The notes beneath the pieces are model-generated. The model did no database searches. It saw nothing but the letters and a program-made list of their open reading frames with translations, and was not told the origin of the DNA. A DNA stretch of 64,000 nucleotides from Rhodoplanes sp963724735. GTDB lineage: Bacteria; Pseudomonadota; Alphaproteobacteria; Rhizobiales; Xanthobacteraceae. The position numbers and the translations under genes were made by a program. Positions within the stretch are counted from its first letter, which is position 1. The number at the start of each line of letters is the position of its first letter. Location: contig CAVRVX010000030.1 in assembly GCA_963724735.1 (NCBI GenBank), positions 9,239 to 73,238 on the forward strand, written 5' to 3'. This document shows positions 44,788 through 53,757 of the stretch, in pieces.

Positions 44788-45734
44788 TGGCGACCCTCCT
44801 CCTCGCGGAACATGCCAACACCGCCCTCAAGGACGCGACCAACAAGGCGCTCACCGCTGCGCGGGCGCTCGGCGGGGAGGTCCATATCCTTGTCGCCGGG
44901 AAAGGCTGCCGGCCGGCCGCGGAGGCCGCGGCCAAGCTCGATGGCGTCGCCAAGGTTTTGCTCGCCGACGACGCGCGTTACGAACATACGGTGGCGGAGC
45001 CGGTTGCCGCGTTGATCATTTCGCTTGCCGGCGGCTACGACGCGATCCTCGCGCCCGCCACCACCACGGGCAAGAATATCATGCCCCGCGTCGCCGCTCT
45101 GCTCGACGTGATGCAGGTGTCGGACATCATCAAGGTGATCGCGCCGGATACGTTCGACCGGCTGATCTACGCCGGCAGCGCGGTGCAGACGGTGCGCTCG
45201 CGCGACGCCAAGAAGGTGATCACGGTGCGCACGTCCACCTTCCAGGCGACGGGGGAGGGAGGCGCCACGGCGCCGATCGAGCCGATCGCGCCGGCGACCG
45301 ATCCCGGCCTGTCAAGCTTCGTCGGCGAGGAGCTCTCGCGGTCGGAGCGCCCGGAGCTGACCTCGGCCCGCATCATCATCTCCGGCGGCCGGGCGATGCA
45401 GAGCCGGGAGAACTTCACGAAATATATCGAGCCGGTCGCGGACAAGCTCGGCGCCGCCGTAGGCGCCTCGCGCGCGGCGGTCGATGCCGGCTATGCGCCC
45501 AACGACTGGCAGGTTGGCCAGACCGGCAAGGTGGTCGCCCCCGAGCTCTATGTCGCGGTCGGCATTTCCGGGGCGATCCAGCATCTTGCCGGCATGAAGG
45601 ACTCCAAGGTCATCGTCGCCATCAACAAGGACGAGGAAGCGCCCATCTTCCAAGTGGCCGATTACGGCCTCGTCGCCGACCTTTTCAAGGCGTTGCCCGA
45701 ACTGACCGACGAGCTCGGCAAGCTCGGAAAGTGA
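44787..45734 (+). CDS. etfA: electron transfer flavoprotein alpha subunit
   Basis: 315 aa from ATG 44787, sharing one base with the etfB stop. The N-terminal domain (ATLLLAEHANTALKDATNKA) is followed by the FAD domain with SGGRAMQSRENFTKYIEPVAD, GASRAAVDAGYAPNDWQVGQ and ISGAIQHLAGMKDSKVIVAI. It forms the heterodimeric FAD carrier with EtfB. It precedes the 3-hydroxybutyryl-CoA dehydrogenase gene by 131 bases, a common arrangement in this group. Confidence 0.97.
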   Translation: MATLLLAEHANTALKDATNKALTAARALGGEVHILVAGKGCRPAAEAAAKLDGVAKVLLADDARYEHTVAEPVAALIISLAGGYDAILAPATTTGKNIMPRVAALLDVMQVSDIIKVIAPDTFDRLIYAGSAVQTVRSRDAKKVITVRTSTFQATGEGGATAPIEPIAPATDPGLSSFVGEELSRSERPELTSARIIISGGRAMQSRENFTKYIEPVADKLGAAVGASRAAVDAGYAPNDWQVGQTGKVVAPELYVAVGISGAIQHLAGMKDSKVIVAINKDEEAPIFQVADYGLVADLFKALPELTDELGKLGK

Positions 45735-45865
45735 GTTGGGAGAAAGGATAAGGCACGCCGCCGTGGCGGCGGCGCACGATAGGCGGTATAAACGCACAAC
45801 GGCCTTCGCTCTTCTGGCGCCGAAACCCCAGGCGCGCAGAGCGAAGCGGCATCGGACAGGAACTC

Positions 45866-46747
45866 ATGACAAAAACGATCAAGAAGGTCGGCGTCATCGG
45901 CGCCGGGCACATGGGCAGCGGCATCGCCCATGTCTGCGCGCTCGCCGGCTTGGACGTCGTGCTCAACGACGTGTCGGCGGATCGCCTCAAGGCGGCGCTG
46001 GCGACGATCAATGGGAACATGGCGCGGCAGGTCAAGCGCAAGCGCATCACCGAGGAGCAGCGCAAGGAGAGCCTCAAGCGCATCGTCCCCGCCGAGTCGA
46101 TCGAGGAGTTCGCGGACTGCGATTTCGTCATCGAGGCCGCCACCGAGAAGGAAGAGATCAAGCGCAAGATTTTCACCGAGCTGTGTCCCGTCCTGCGTTC
46201 GGATGCGATGATCGGTTCAAACAGCTCGTCGATCTCGATCACGCGGCTTGCCGCCGCCACCGACCGGCCGGAAAAGTTCATCGGCGTCCACTTCATGAAT
46301 CCGCCGGCGGTGATGGAGGTGGTGGAGCTGATCCGCGGCATCGCCACCGACGACAACACCTTCGTGACGGCGCGCGAATTCTGCGTCAATGTCGGCAAGA
46401 CGGTCGCGGTCGCGGAAGACTTTCCGGCCTTCATCGTCAACCGCATTCTGATGCCGATGATCAACGAGGCGATCTATACGCTGTACGAAGGCGTCGGCAC
46501 CGTCGAGGCGATCGATACGGCGATGCGGCTCGGCGCCCATCATCCGATGGGACCGTTGCAGCTTGCGGATTTCATCGGCCTCGACACCTGTCTGTCGGTC
46601 ATGCAGATGCTGTACGAGGGCCTTGCCAATTCCAAGTATCGACCTTGCCCGCTGCTCGTGAAATACGTCGAGGCCGGCTGGCTCGGCCGCAAGACGCAGC
46701 GCGGCTTTTACGATTATCGCGGCGACAAGCCCGTTCCGACGCGATAA
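45866..46747 (+). CDS. hbdA: 3-hydroxybutyryl-CoA dehydrogenase
   Basis: 293 aa. The Rossmann NAD site is GAGHMGSGIAHVCALAG (residues ~11-27); the catalytic His-Glu region lies in IGVHFMNPPAVMEVVELI, and AVAEDFPAFIVNRILMPMIN leads into the C-terminal dimer domain. It interconverts acetoacetyl-CoA and 3-hydroxybutyryl-CoA, linking PHB turnover (phaZ in this window) and C4 acyl-CoA metabolism. CAGGAA precedes the ATG. Confidence 0.95.
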   Translation: MTKTIKKVGVIGAGHMGSGIAHVCALAGLDVVLNDVSADRLKAALATINGNMARQVKRKRITEEQRKESLKRIVPAESIEEFADCDFVIEAATEKEEIKRKIFTELCPVLRSDAMIGSNSSSISITRLAAATDRPEKFIGVHFMNPPAVMEVVELIRGIATDDNTFVTAREFCVNVGKTVAVAEDFPAFIVNRILMPMINEAIYTLYEGVGTVEAIDTAMRLGAHHPMGPLQLADFIGLDTCLSVMQMLYEGLANSKYRPCPLLVKYVEAGWLGRKTQRGFYDYRGDKPVPTR

Positions 46748-46758
46748 CGATCAGGGTT

Positions 46759-46786
46759 TCCGGGCCCGCGATGACGCCGGCCCGGA
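46759..46786 (+). terminator. hairpin after 3-hydroxybutyryl-CoA dehydrogenase
   Basis: Perfect 8-bp stem TCCGGGCC / GGCCCGGA with a 12-base loop, 12 bases past the stop. There is no T-run, so it may need Rho or be only a stabilising hairpin. Confidence 0.35.
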
Positions 46787-46886
46787 GTTCGGGCGCCGAG
46801 GCGGCTCGGCCGCATGACGGCCGGTGTGCACGGCCGTTAGCGTCGGCCGCATCGGAACGGACCGCCCCGGCTTCGGGAGCGCATCG

Positions 46887-48515
46887 ATGCGCGTATTGAG
46901 TCTGCCCTTTTCGCTTCGACTGCTGCCATACACGATATCGCTTGCAGCGACTGCCATTTTGGTTGCGCTCGCCTTTCGGCTGCCGGGCCTATTCCCCTAT
47001 CTCGTCGTCTTCATCGCCGCGTTCGCCGGCCTTGCCCTGCTCGGGACCGTCGATCTCCTCCAGACCAGGCACGCCATCCTGCGCAACTATCCGATTCTGG
47101 CTCATCTGCGCTTCCTGCTCGAAGAGATCAGGCCGGAAATGCGCCAATATTTCTTCGAGGACGAAAAGCACGGACTGCCGTTCAGCCGCGACAAGCGGGC
47201 GGTGGTCTATCAGCGCGCCAAGCGGATGCTCGACAAGCGACCGTTCGGCACCCAATACGACGTCTATGCCGAAGGCTATGAGTGGTTGTGCCATTCGCTG
47301 GTGCCGCGACCGCTGGCGGAGACGCCGTTTCGCCTCACGATTGGCGGTCCCGATTGCGCGAAACCCTATTCCGCCTCGGTGTTCAATATCTCCGCGATGA
47401 GCTTCGGCGCGCTCAGCGCGAACGCGATCCGCGCGCTCAACGGCGGCGCGAGGCAAGGCGGATTTGCGCACGACACCGGGGAAGGCGGGGTGAGCCGCTA
47501 TCATCGGGAAAACGGCGGCGACCTGATTTGGGAGATCGGCTCGGGCTATTTCGGCTGCCGCAGGCCGGACGGCTGTTTTTGTCCGGAGCACTTCGCTGAG
47601 ACCGCGGCGCTCGACCAGATCAAGATGATAGAGGTCAAGCTGAGCCAGGGCGCGAAGCCTGGTCATGGCGGCGTCCTGCCGGCGGCGAAGGTGAGCGAGG
47701 AGATCGCCGCGGCGCGCGGCGTGCCGATGGGACAGGACTGCGTTTCCCCCGCCCGGCATTCGAGCTTCTCCACCCCGGTGGAATTCGTTTATTTCCTCGC
47801 TGAGCTACGTCGCCTGTCCGGCGGCAAGCCGGTCGGGTTCAAGCTGTGCGTCGGCCATCCATGGGAGTTCCTGGCGATCTGCAAGGCCATGCTGGAGACG
47901 GGCATCTGCCCCGACTTCATCGTCGTGGACGGCAAGGAAGGCGGCACCGGCGCCGCGCCGATGGAGTTCCTCGACCATCTCGGCCTGCCGCTGCGGGAGG
48001 GCCTGACCTTCGTGCACAATGCGCTGGTCGGGGCAGGGCTGCGCGATCGCATCAGGATCGGCGCCAGCGGAAAAATCGCCTCCGCCTTCGATATTGCGCG
48101 CGCGATGGCGCTCGGCGCCGACTGGTGCAACGCCGCCCGCGGCTTCATGTTCGCCCTCGGCTGCATCCAGTCGCAGAGCTGCCACACCGATCGTTGTCCG
48201 ACCGGCGTTGCGACGCAGAACCTGACGCTGCAGCGCGCGCTCGTCGTGCCGAACAAGATCGAACGCGTGGCGAGTTTCCACGCCCAAACCATGCACGCGC
48301 TCATCGAATTGACCGCAGCCGCCGGGCTCGATCATCCCAGCGAATTTAATCCGCATCAATTCTCGCGCCGCGTCTCGGCGAGCGAAGTGATGACCTTCGC
48401 TCAGCTGTATCCGCCGCTCGCGCCGGGTGAATTGCTCGAAGGCGCGCGCGATCCCCGGTTCCGCGAGGCCTGGCGAATGGCGAGCGCCACCGATTTTCGG
48501 CCGCTGGCTGCGTGA
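46887..48515 (+). CDS. FMN-binding glutamate synthase-like oxidoreductase, membrane-anchored
   Basis: 542 aa from ATG 46887 (GGGAGC upstream). Two N-terminal membrane helices (residues ~10-55) are followed by the GltB central/FMN barrel: FNISAMSFGALSANAIRALN, DTGEGGVSRYHRENGGDLIW, AKPGHGGVLPAAKVSEEIA, DFIVVDGKEGGTGAAPMEFL, and the Fe-S cysteines in CIQSQSCHTDRCPTGVATQ. It lacks the glutamine amidotransferase domain, so it is not a complete glutamate synthase; stand-alone members of this family have no settled reaction. A strong terminator follows. Confidence 0.87.
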   Translation: MRVLSLPFSLRLLPYTISLAATAILVALAFRLPGLFPYLVVFIAAFAGLALLGTVDLLQTRHAILRNYPILAHLRFLLEEIRPEMRQYFFEDEKHGLPFSRDKRAVVYQRAKRMLDKRPFGTQYDVYAEGYEWLCHSLVPRPLAETPFRLTIGGPDCAKPYSASVFNISAMSFGALSANAIRALNGGARQGGFAHDTGEGGVSRYHRENGGDLIWEIGSGYFGCRRPDGCFCPEHFAETAALDQIKMIEVKLSQGAKPGHGGVLPAAKVSEEIAAARGVPMGQDCVSPARHSSFSTPVEFVYFLAELRRLSGGKPVGFKLCVGHPWEFLAICKAMLETGICPDFIVVDGKEGGTGAAPMEFLDHLGLPLREGLTFVHNALVGAGLRDRIRIGASGKIASAFDIARAMALGADWCNAARGFMFALGCIQSQSCHTDRCPTGVATQNLTLQRALVVPNKIERVASFHAQTMHALIELTAAAGLDHPSEFNPHQFSRRVSASEVMTFAQLYPPLAPGELLEGARDPRFREAWRMASATDFRPLAA

Positions 48516-48559
48516 TTTTTCGCGTTACTCGAACGGCAGCGCCGCCCTGGCGCATAACA

Positions 48560-48592
48560 GGCCCGGCGCCAATACCCGCGCCGGGCTCTTTT
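48560..48592 (+). terminator. intrinsic terminator after the FMN oxidoreductase
   Basis: Nine-base stem GCCCGGCGC (48561-48569) / GCGCCGGGC (48578-48586), 8-base loop, then TCTTTT. Confidence 0.75.
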
Positions 48593-48750
48593 GGTCGCGA
48601 AAGTACAAGCCAGACCGGAAGCGGCTCCGGCGCCGAGCGGCTGCAGCCCCGCTTCTCCGCGGCAACAATACTCTGCGTCAATGTGACCGGCTGGCGGAAC
48701 GAGTTATGCCTGCGTCGCCTGAATCTCGGTAGCACGCGAAGGAGTATGAG

Positions 48751-48927
48751 ATGAAAAAGGTAACGATTGGAATCGTCGCCGCGGCTACTCTCCTGAGCGC
48801 GGCGCCTGGGTTCGCGATCGACGTCGATGTCGATCCCGATGGCAATAGGGCTGACTGCCGGAGGATGATCGTTGAAATGCCAGACGGCTCAACGGTCGTG
48901 CTGTACCGCTGCGAACAGCAACCCTGA
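48751..48927 (+). CDS. small secreted protein of unknown function
   Basis: 58 aa. MKKVTIGIVAAATLLSAAPGFA is a signal peptide, likely cleaved after GFA, leaving ~36 residues (IDVDVDPDGNRADC then a short beta-like segment ending LYRCEQQP) with two cysteines that could form a disulfide. A strong GAAGGAG lies 7-8 bases before the ATG. It is the shortest well-supported gene in the window and has no recognised family. Confidence 0.6.
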   Translation: MKKVTIGIVAAATLLSAAPGFAIDVDVDPDGNRADCRRMIVEMPDGSTVVLYRCEQQP

Positions 48928-49299
48928 CCATGAATAGAACGATGAACAGCCCCGGGCTGGGTACGCGGCGGGGGTCATTTGTCTTTCAAGGCGTGACGCG
49001 CTTGCTCGCGTGACGCCGCGAAGGTAGCGGCGGTCGCGAAGGGGAAACGCGGGAACGATTCGCGGGGCGCAGTATTTCAACTTGAAAGAGGCGCGAGAGC
49101 GCGAGCCTCTTTCCGGCGGGCCTTGGGACAGGTCCTCGTAAAAGGCAGCGAGCCCGGGTTTGCCGCCGTCGCCATTTGGCCATGGTACGTCTTTCGGTCC
49201 TGTCCCGGAGGTGCGGGCCGAGCAGAGTCCCTTTGCAGCCATTACCAAACCAACAAGCCGCCGGCAATTCGGCTGGGAAGTCCAATGAGGAGGTTGGAG
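48928..49299. other. intergenic region, 372 bases
   Basis: No gene, RNA or clear promoter recognised. A GAGGAGG ribosome site at its right end belongs to the next gene. Confidence 0.4.
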
Positions 49300-49647
49300 A
49301 TGGACGAACGTAATGACCAAATTAAGCAAGGCGTCGTGGAAGGGGTTGAGGTGATCCAATCCGGCGCTGCTGCAGGACACGAAGTAATGCAAGTGTTCGC
49401 TTCCTCCGTCGCGCGGCGAGTGCCCGATGTAAGAATTGAGGAATTACACAGTATGGTCACCGCGATGCTGGAGGAAGTACAGCGCAACTATGAACGTGCT
49501 AATAAAACGAATGAATACTCTATGAAGTTCGCCGAACCAAACAGGTCGAACGAAGCCGTGCGAAAAATACTCGAACGCGGGCGGGCTGTCGCACGCCGGT
49601 GGCCGGAAGACTCTGCAGCACGAATGCGAACGCGGCGCGCGGGCTAG
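49300..49647 (+). CDS. hypothetical protein
   Basis: 115 aa from ATG 49300, supported by GAGGAGG 8 bases upstream. It begins DERNDQIKQGVVEGVEVIQS. The middle is helical (VRIEELHSMVTAMLEEVQRN) and the end is Arg-rich. A plus-strand frame offset by one runs on to 49747 and reads ALRKMVSMLKDSTFAMQGFI, so the original protein may have been longer with a frameshift near 49600. No family recognised; base composition is lower in GC than the neighbours. Confidence 0.5.
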   Translation: MDERNDQIKQGVVEGVEVIQSGAAAGHEVMQVFASSVARRVPDVRIEELHSMVTAMLEEVQRNYERANKTNEYSMKFAEPNRSNEAVRKILERGRAVARRWPEDSAARMRTRRAG

Positions 49648-49843
49648 ATCCGCGAAAGGGGCCCTTCGCAAGATGGTCTCAATGCTGAAAGACAGCACCT
49701 TCGCGATGCAGGGCTTTATCGCATCGGTCCAAAAGATCGGACACTAAAAGATCCCGCGTATGGCACCGCCGCGGCACTCACTGGCCAACTTGACGTGCGC
49801 GAACATCAGCGAATGTTGCCAGGGCTGACACAAGGAGGCGAGC

Positions 49844-50314
49844 TTGAACGACGTTCAGACCATGCTGTCCCACAAAGATACCACCGTATTCACCGTCGGG
49901 CCGACGGCTTCGATCGAATGTGCGTCCAAGTCTCTGGCCGATCACGACATCGGGACGCTGATCGTGAGCGACGCAGAAGGCCGGACTGTCGGCATCATCT
50001 CGGAACGCGACATCGTGCGCGCGCTGAGCGCGAAGGGAGGCGCAGCGCTCGAAGCCCCGGTCGCCGAAGTCATGACGCGCAAGGTCATGGCCTGCAGCCG
50101 CCAGGACAAGTTGGCCGACGTGATGGAGAAGATGGCCGAAGGCAGGATACGGCACCTTCCCGTGACCGAAAACGAGCAACTCGTCGGCATCGTCTCGATC
50201 CGCGATGTGGTCAGATCGCGCCGCGAGGAAATGAGGCAGGAAGCAAACGCATCGCAGGAATACATCAGGAAATTGGACGATCTCCTGCGTCAAATTCAGC
50301 TTATGTGCCTATGA
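49844..50314 (+). CDS. CBS-domain pair protein
   Basis: 156 aa from TTG 49844, fixed by AAGGAGGCG 5 bases upstream. Two CBS motifs are clear: SIECASKSLADHDIGTLIVS with GIISERDIVRAL, then KLADVMEKMAEGRIRHLPV with GIVSIRDVVRSR. A short C-terminal coil ends at LLRQIQLMCL. Such proteins bind adenine nucleotides and modulate partners. It is a single gene, followed by the two-hairpin repeat. Confidence 0.92.
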   Translation: MNDVQTMLSHKDTTVFTVGPTASIECASKSLADHDIGTLIVSDAEGRTVGIISERDIVRALSAKGGAALEAPVAEVMTRKVMACSRQDKLADVMEKMAEGRIRHLPVTENEQLVGIVSIRDVVRSRREEMRQEANASQEYIRKLDDLLRQIQLMCL

Positions 50315-50409
50315 GAAAACCCCTGGATGCGCCCCGCGATTTCTCTTCCTCCTCTGTCGACGGCATTTACCGGCTCGCGCCGACCGTCGACCGTGATGTG
50401 ATCGCTGCT

Positions 50410-50511
50410 AGAGCGAATTCCGTTCCAATGGAATCGGACTTCGCTCCAGTTATCCTTTCGTGATCGCATTTTCTGCGGCGAACCGGTTTCCACTTCGCCG
50501 GAAAATGCTCT
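50410..50511 (+). repeat. two-hairpin intergenic repeat, well-conserved copy
   Basis: 102 bp. Hairpin 1 has arms AGAGCGAATTCCG and a slightly mismatched CGGACTTCGCTC. Hairpin 2 has arms GCATTTTC / GAAAATGC extended by GCGGCGAA / TTCGCCG around CCGGTTTCC. It is about nine-tenths identical to the copy at 54815-54916 by direct reading. It lies in the convergent gap between the CBS gene and the cytochrome gene. Confidence 0.85.
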
Positions 50512-50632
50512 AATGGCTGCATGTATTGCGGCGAACGCTTCGGCGACCCGCGGCGCGATCCCCGGCATGGTACGGCACTCCGCCGCGGGCGACCGCGCAA
50601 GCCGGACTTGTCGCGGCGGCGTCACAATATAG

Positions 50633-51022
50633 TTAGGACTTCTTTTTGCCGTCCGGACCAAATTGCTGGAGGTAACTCCACAAGTCGTCGGCCTCTTTTT
50701 CGTTCTTGATGCCGGGAAAGACCATCTTCGTCCCCGGGATCTTCGCCTTGGGGTCCTTGATGTATTCCTTGAACACCGCCTCGCTCCAGACGATCCCCGA
50801 ATCTTTGTTGGCGGGCGAGTAGTTATACCCCGTGGCTTGACCGGAGTGGCGCCCGTCGATCCCGTTCAGTTCGGGGCCGACCTTGTTCTTGGCGGTCTCG
50901 CCGACGTCGTGGCAGGGGGCGCATTTCTTGAACACGGTCTGGCCGGCCGCCACATCGCCGGCGAGCGCGATTCCGCTCGACGCGGCCAGGGAAAGGGCAG
51001 AAATCATCAGTTTTTTCAGCAT
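50633..51022 (-). CDS. class I c-type cytochrome (cytochrome c2/c550-like)
   Basis: 129 aa. The signal peptide ends at ALA (residue 21). The haem-binding CAPCH is at residues 34-38, and the axial Met lies in GTKMVFPGIKN. The mature ~108-residue protein matches soluble periplasmic mono-haem cytochromes that shuttle electrons between bc1 and oxidases or dehydrogenases. AAGGACGTT precedes the ATG. Confidence 0.93.
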   Translation of the reverse strand: MLKKLMISALSLAASSGIALAGDVAAGQTVFKKCAPCHDVGETAKNKVGPELNGIDGRHSGQATGYNYSPANKDSGIVWSEAVFKEYIKDPKAKIPGTKMVFPGIKNEKEADDLWSYLQQFGPDGKKKS

Positions 51023-51409
51023 GCTGCAACGTCCTTCTGCTCGCTTATGTAATTTTTAAACTCAGCCGGCCGCGGGGGGCTAACGCAGGGTCGGTGAGGG
51101 GTCAATGCGGATGAGCGCGCAACGCCTGTGCCAACGAGCGTCGTGCGTCTCGAATGACGTCAAAACCACGCTTCGAGCCGCCCGGCAAGAGCGATCGTGG
51201 TCGCGGATTTCATCAAGCAATCGCTCATGATCGCTCCTGTGCGCGGCGAGCGGTCATAGCCGCGCTCCCGCATGAAGCGTTCTTCCGGCGCGAGATGCGC
51301 CGAAGACCCCTTGCACAGGCCGCCGAAGAAGCTTTCCACCGAGCCGCGCGAACCGCCCTGCTCCACTCGTGCGCCGCGACCGGCGCGGATTGGGCGTCAC
51401 GAACCGCGC
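51023..51409. other. intergenic region, 387 bases
   Basis: No solid gene. A reverse-strand frame from 51273 to 51160 reads MRERGYDRSPRTGAIMSD and is only 37 residues, with a weak ribosome site; not called. An upstream promoter for the cytochrome gene should lie near 51030-51100, where the sequence is locally AT-rich (TAATTTTTAAA). Confidence 0.4.
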
Positions 51410-52102
51410 TCAGAGCTGCGACGCCAGGTGCTCCAATCCCATCAGATGCGCGATCATGCGCAGCTCATCCTTCTGCTCCTCGCGCAATTTTTTTACGAAG
51501 GGGACGAGTGCGCTTATCAGGTTTTCAACTCCTTTCGGATCGAGCGTCGCCGTCTTGTGGTCCAGCTTGTCGCGGCTGCCGCGCCAGGCGACGGTCCGCA
51601 ACGCCGCCTCCACCGAGGGCCAGAGCTGCTGCTGCTCGGGAGTGAGCTTGAGCCGCTCTTTGATGCTGGCGATTTGCGCATCGTTCAGCAGATTGAGAGT
51701 GCGGCTGGGCGCACGCGGACCCGGCATCGCGGCTAAACCGTTGTCCCGTTCGAAGCGGGGCGCCAGCGTTTCGGACGCAGGCAAACTCGCCAAGTCCTGC
51801 TGCGCCTGGTCGAAAAGAAGCGCCGACGAGAGCCAGTCGAGCGGGTTCGCTGGGGCGGAAGCTTGGCGCGGGAGCGCGCGCGAGAGAATAAACGCCGCAG
51901 CCGACATGGGAGTCCGTGCGACCCACTCGGCGGGAAACCGGAAAGTGACGGCCGCCGCAGGCGAAAGCTCGGCCATGTCCGTTGGGCGGTTGTGCGCGGA
52001 GCCGACGCTCCAGACCCATACGAAGCTCAGCGCGGCAGCCGCTGCAACGAACGCAAGCCACGTCAAACGGCGTCTGCTTGTGAGCCCGAAGACGAGCCGC
52101 AT
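51410..52102 (-). CDS. LTXXQ-motif (Spy/CpxP-like) envelope protein
   Basis: 230 aa from ATG 52102; the frame is open 61 codons further, but this start places a membrane anchor or signal (RLTWLAFVAAAAALSFVWVW) at the N-terminus. The C-terminal helices contain KERLKLTPEQQQLWPSVEAA, the LTxxQ motif of Spy/CpxP-like periplasmic proteins, and end with LREEQKDELRMIAHLMGLEH. It is probably a periplasmic, membrane-tethered stress or chaperone-like protein. Proteins of this sort are numerous in Bradyrhizobium-like genomes and poorly characterised. Confidence 0.72.
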   Translation of the reverse strand: MRLVFGLTSRRRLTWLAFVAAAAALSFVWVWSVGSAHNRPTDMAELSPAAAVTFRFPAEWVARTPMSAAAFILSRALPRQASAPANPLDWLSSALLFDQAQQDLASLPASETLAPRFERDNGLAAMPGPRAPSRTLNLLNDAQIASIKERLKLTPEQQQLWPSVEAALRTVAWRGSRDKLDHKTATLDPKGVENLISALVPFVKKLREEQKDELRMIAHLMGLEHLASQL

Positions 52103-52329
52103 TCCTTGTCCCCACACGCACGTATCGCACTTATAAGCGTCCGACCGGATGGCGGTCAATTTGTGGCCGACGGCTGTCTCAAGCTGTCGCGGCAAACGAC
52201 AATCGCTAGAAATAACAGTCTGTTGGCTGACATGTCGGAAGACGTCGGGACCTCCGTTTTCCGAGCGGATTTGCTGCCTCGACAAAGTCTGTTAGGGCCT
52301 CGCCTGCGATTTTCATCGAAGGATGTTTG

Positions 52330-53757
52330 GTGATCCAGCAGTTCGTTTTCGGCGCGCTCGTTGCTGCGGCGGCGGGGTTGCTATCGTCGCCGGCGCACGC
52401 CGCTGCAACGCTCGACGGCGCGACGATGGGATGGCCGTGGGCGCTGCCGTTTGTCGGCGTCCTGGTGTCGATCGCCCTTGGCCCGTTGTTGTTTCCAAAG
52501 TTCTGGCACCGCCACTACGGAAAAATCTCGGCCGGATGGGCCGCGCTGACGATCGGTTCGATCGCGCTCGCCTTCGGCGCGCCCGCCGCTCTTGCTGCCT
52601 TCGTTCACGCGATGCTCGGCGACTACCTGAGCTTCATCTTGCTGCTGTTCGCGCTGTACACGACGGCCGGGGGCATCCTCGTGACCGGCACGGTTCGCGG
52701 CGCGCCGCTGACGAATGCGGCCACGCTGGCGCTCGGCGCGCTGATGGCGAGCGTCGTCGGCACCACCGGCGCGGCGATGATTCTGATTCGCCCGCTGCTC
52801 CGGGCCAATGCGGACCGGACGCACAACGCTCATGTGGTGGTCTTCTTCATCATTCTGGTTGGCAATGTCGGAGGCGCGCTGAGCCCGCTCGGCGACCCGC
52901 CGCTCTTTGCCGGTTTTCTGCGCGGCGTCGATTTCTTCTGGCCGGTGCGGAATCTGTGGGAGCAGACAGCGCTGGTTGCGGTGTTGCTGCTTGGCGCATT
53001 CTTCGCGTTTGATTGGTGGCGTTACCGCGAAGACGCCCGGAAGCCGCGGCCGGCGTCTGAACCGATCGGCGTGCACGGGGCGATAAATTTCTTGTTCCTC
53101 GCGCTGATCATCGCCAGCATTCTGGTTTCGGCGGAATGGAAGCCGGGCGTTAGCTTCGATGTCTATGGAACGAAGGTTGAGCTGCAGAACCTCGTTCGCG
53201 ATGCCAGCCTGGCGATCATCGCGGCATTGTCGCTCTGGACGACGCCCGATACGCATCGCCGCGCCAATGATTTCACCTGGGAGCCGATCGTCGAAGTCGC
53301 CAAGTTGTTCGCCGGCATCTTCATCGCCATCGTTCCGGTCATGACCATGCTTCAGGCTGGCCGTAACGGCGCGTTCTGGTGGCTTCTGTCCGCCGTCAGC
53401 GCGCGCGACGGCTCGCCGCACGAGGTCGCTTATTTCTGGCTCACCGGATTGCTTTCGGCGCTGCTCGACAATGTGCCGACCTATCTTGTGTTCTTCGAGC
53501 TTGCAGGGGGGGATGCGAGGGAGCTGACGGGGCCGCTCGCCGGCACGCTCGCGTCGATCTCGATGGGCGCCGTCTACATGGGCGCGTTGACCTATATCGG
53601 CAATGCGCCGAACTACATGGTGTATGCGATCGCCCAGCAGCACGGTGTCAGGATGCCGAACTTCTTCGCCTACATGCTTTGGGCGGGAGCCGCTCTCGTG
53701 CCGCTGTTTGCGCTGCTGACGCTGCTGCCGATCGCGCCCATTTTGAAGTGGCGATGA
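52330..53757 (+). CDS. sodium:proton antiporter of the ArsB/NhaD superfamily
   Basis: 475 aa from GTG 52330 (AAGGA 6 bases upstream; TTG 52327 is directly before it). A signal-like first helix ends at SPAHAAA, followed by about twelve membrane helices. The ion-transporter signatures VVGTTGAAMILIRPLLRAN and IILVGNVGGALSPLGDPPLF, and later LLSALLDNVPTYLVFFELA and YIGNAPNYMVYAIA, resemble NhaD/citrate-type carriers. The exported ion is inferred as Na+ by family annotation and is unproven. Confidence 0.85.
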   Translation: MIQQFVFGALVAAAAGLLSSPAHAAATLDGATMGWPWALPFVGVLVSIALGPLLFPKFWHRHYGKISAGWAALTIGSIALAFGAPAALAAFVHAMLGDYLSFILLLFALYTTAGGILVTGTVRGAPLTNAATLALGALMASVVGTTGAAMILIRPLLRANADRTHNAHVVVFFIILVGNVGGALSPLGDPPLFAGFLRGVDFFWPVRNLWEQTALVAVLLLGAFFAFDWWRYREDARKPRPASEPIGVHGAINFLFLALIIASILVSAEWKPGVSFDVYGTKVELQNLVRDASLAIIAALSLWTTPDTHRRANDFTWEPIVEVAKLFAGIFIAIVPVMTMLQAGRNGAFWWLLSAVSARDGSPHEVAYFWLTGLLSALLDNVPTYLVFFELAGGDARELTGPLAGTLASISMGAVYMGALTYIGNAPNYMVYAIAQQHGVRMPNFFAYMLWAGAALVPLFALLTLLPIAPILKWR

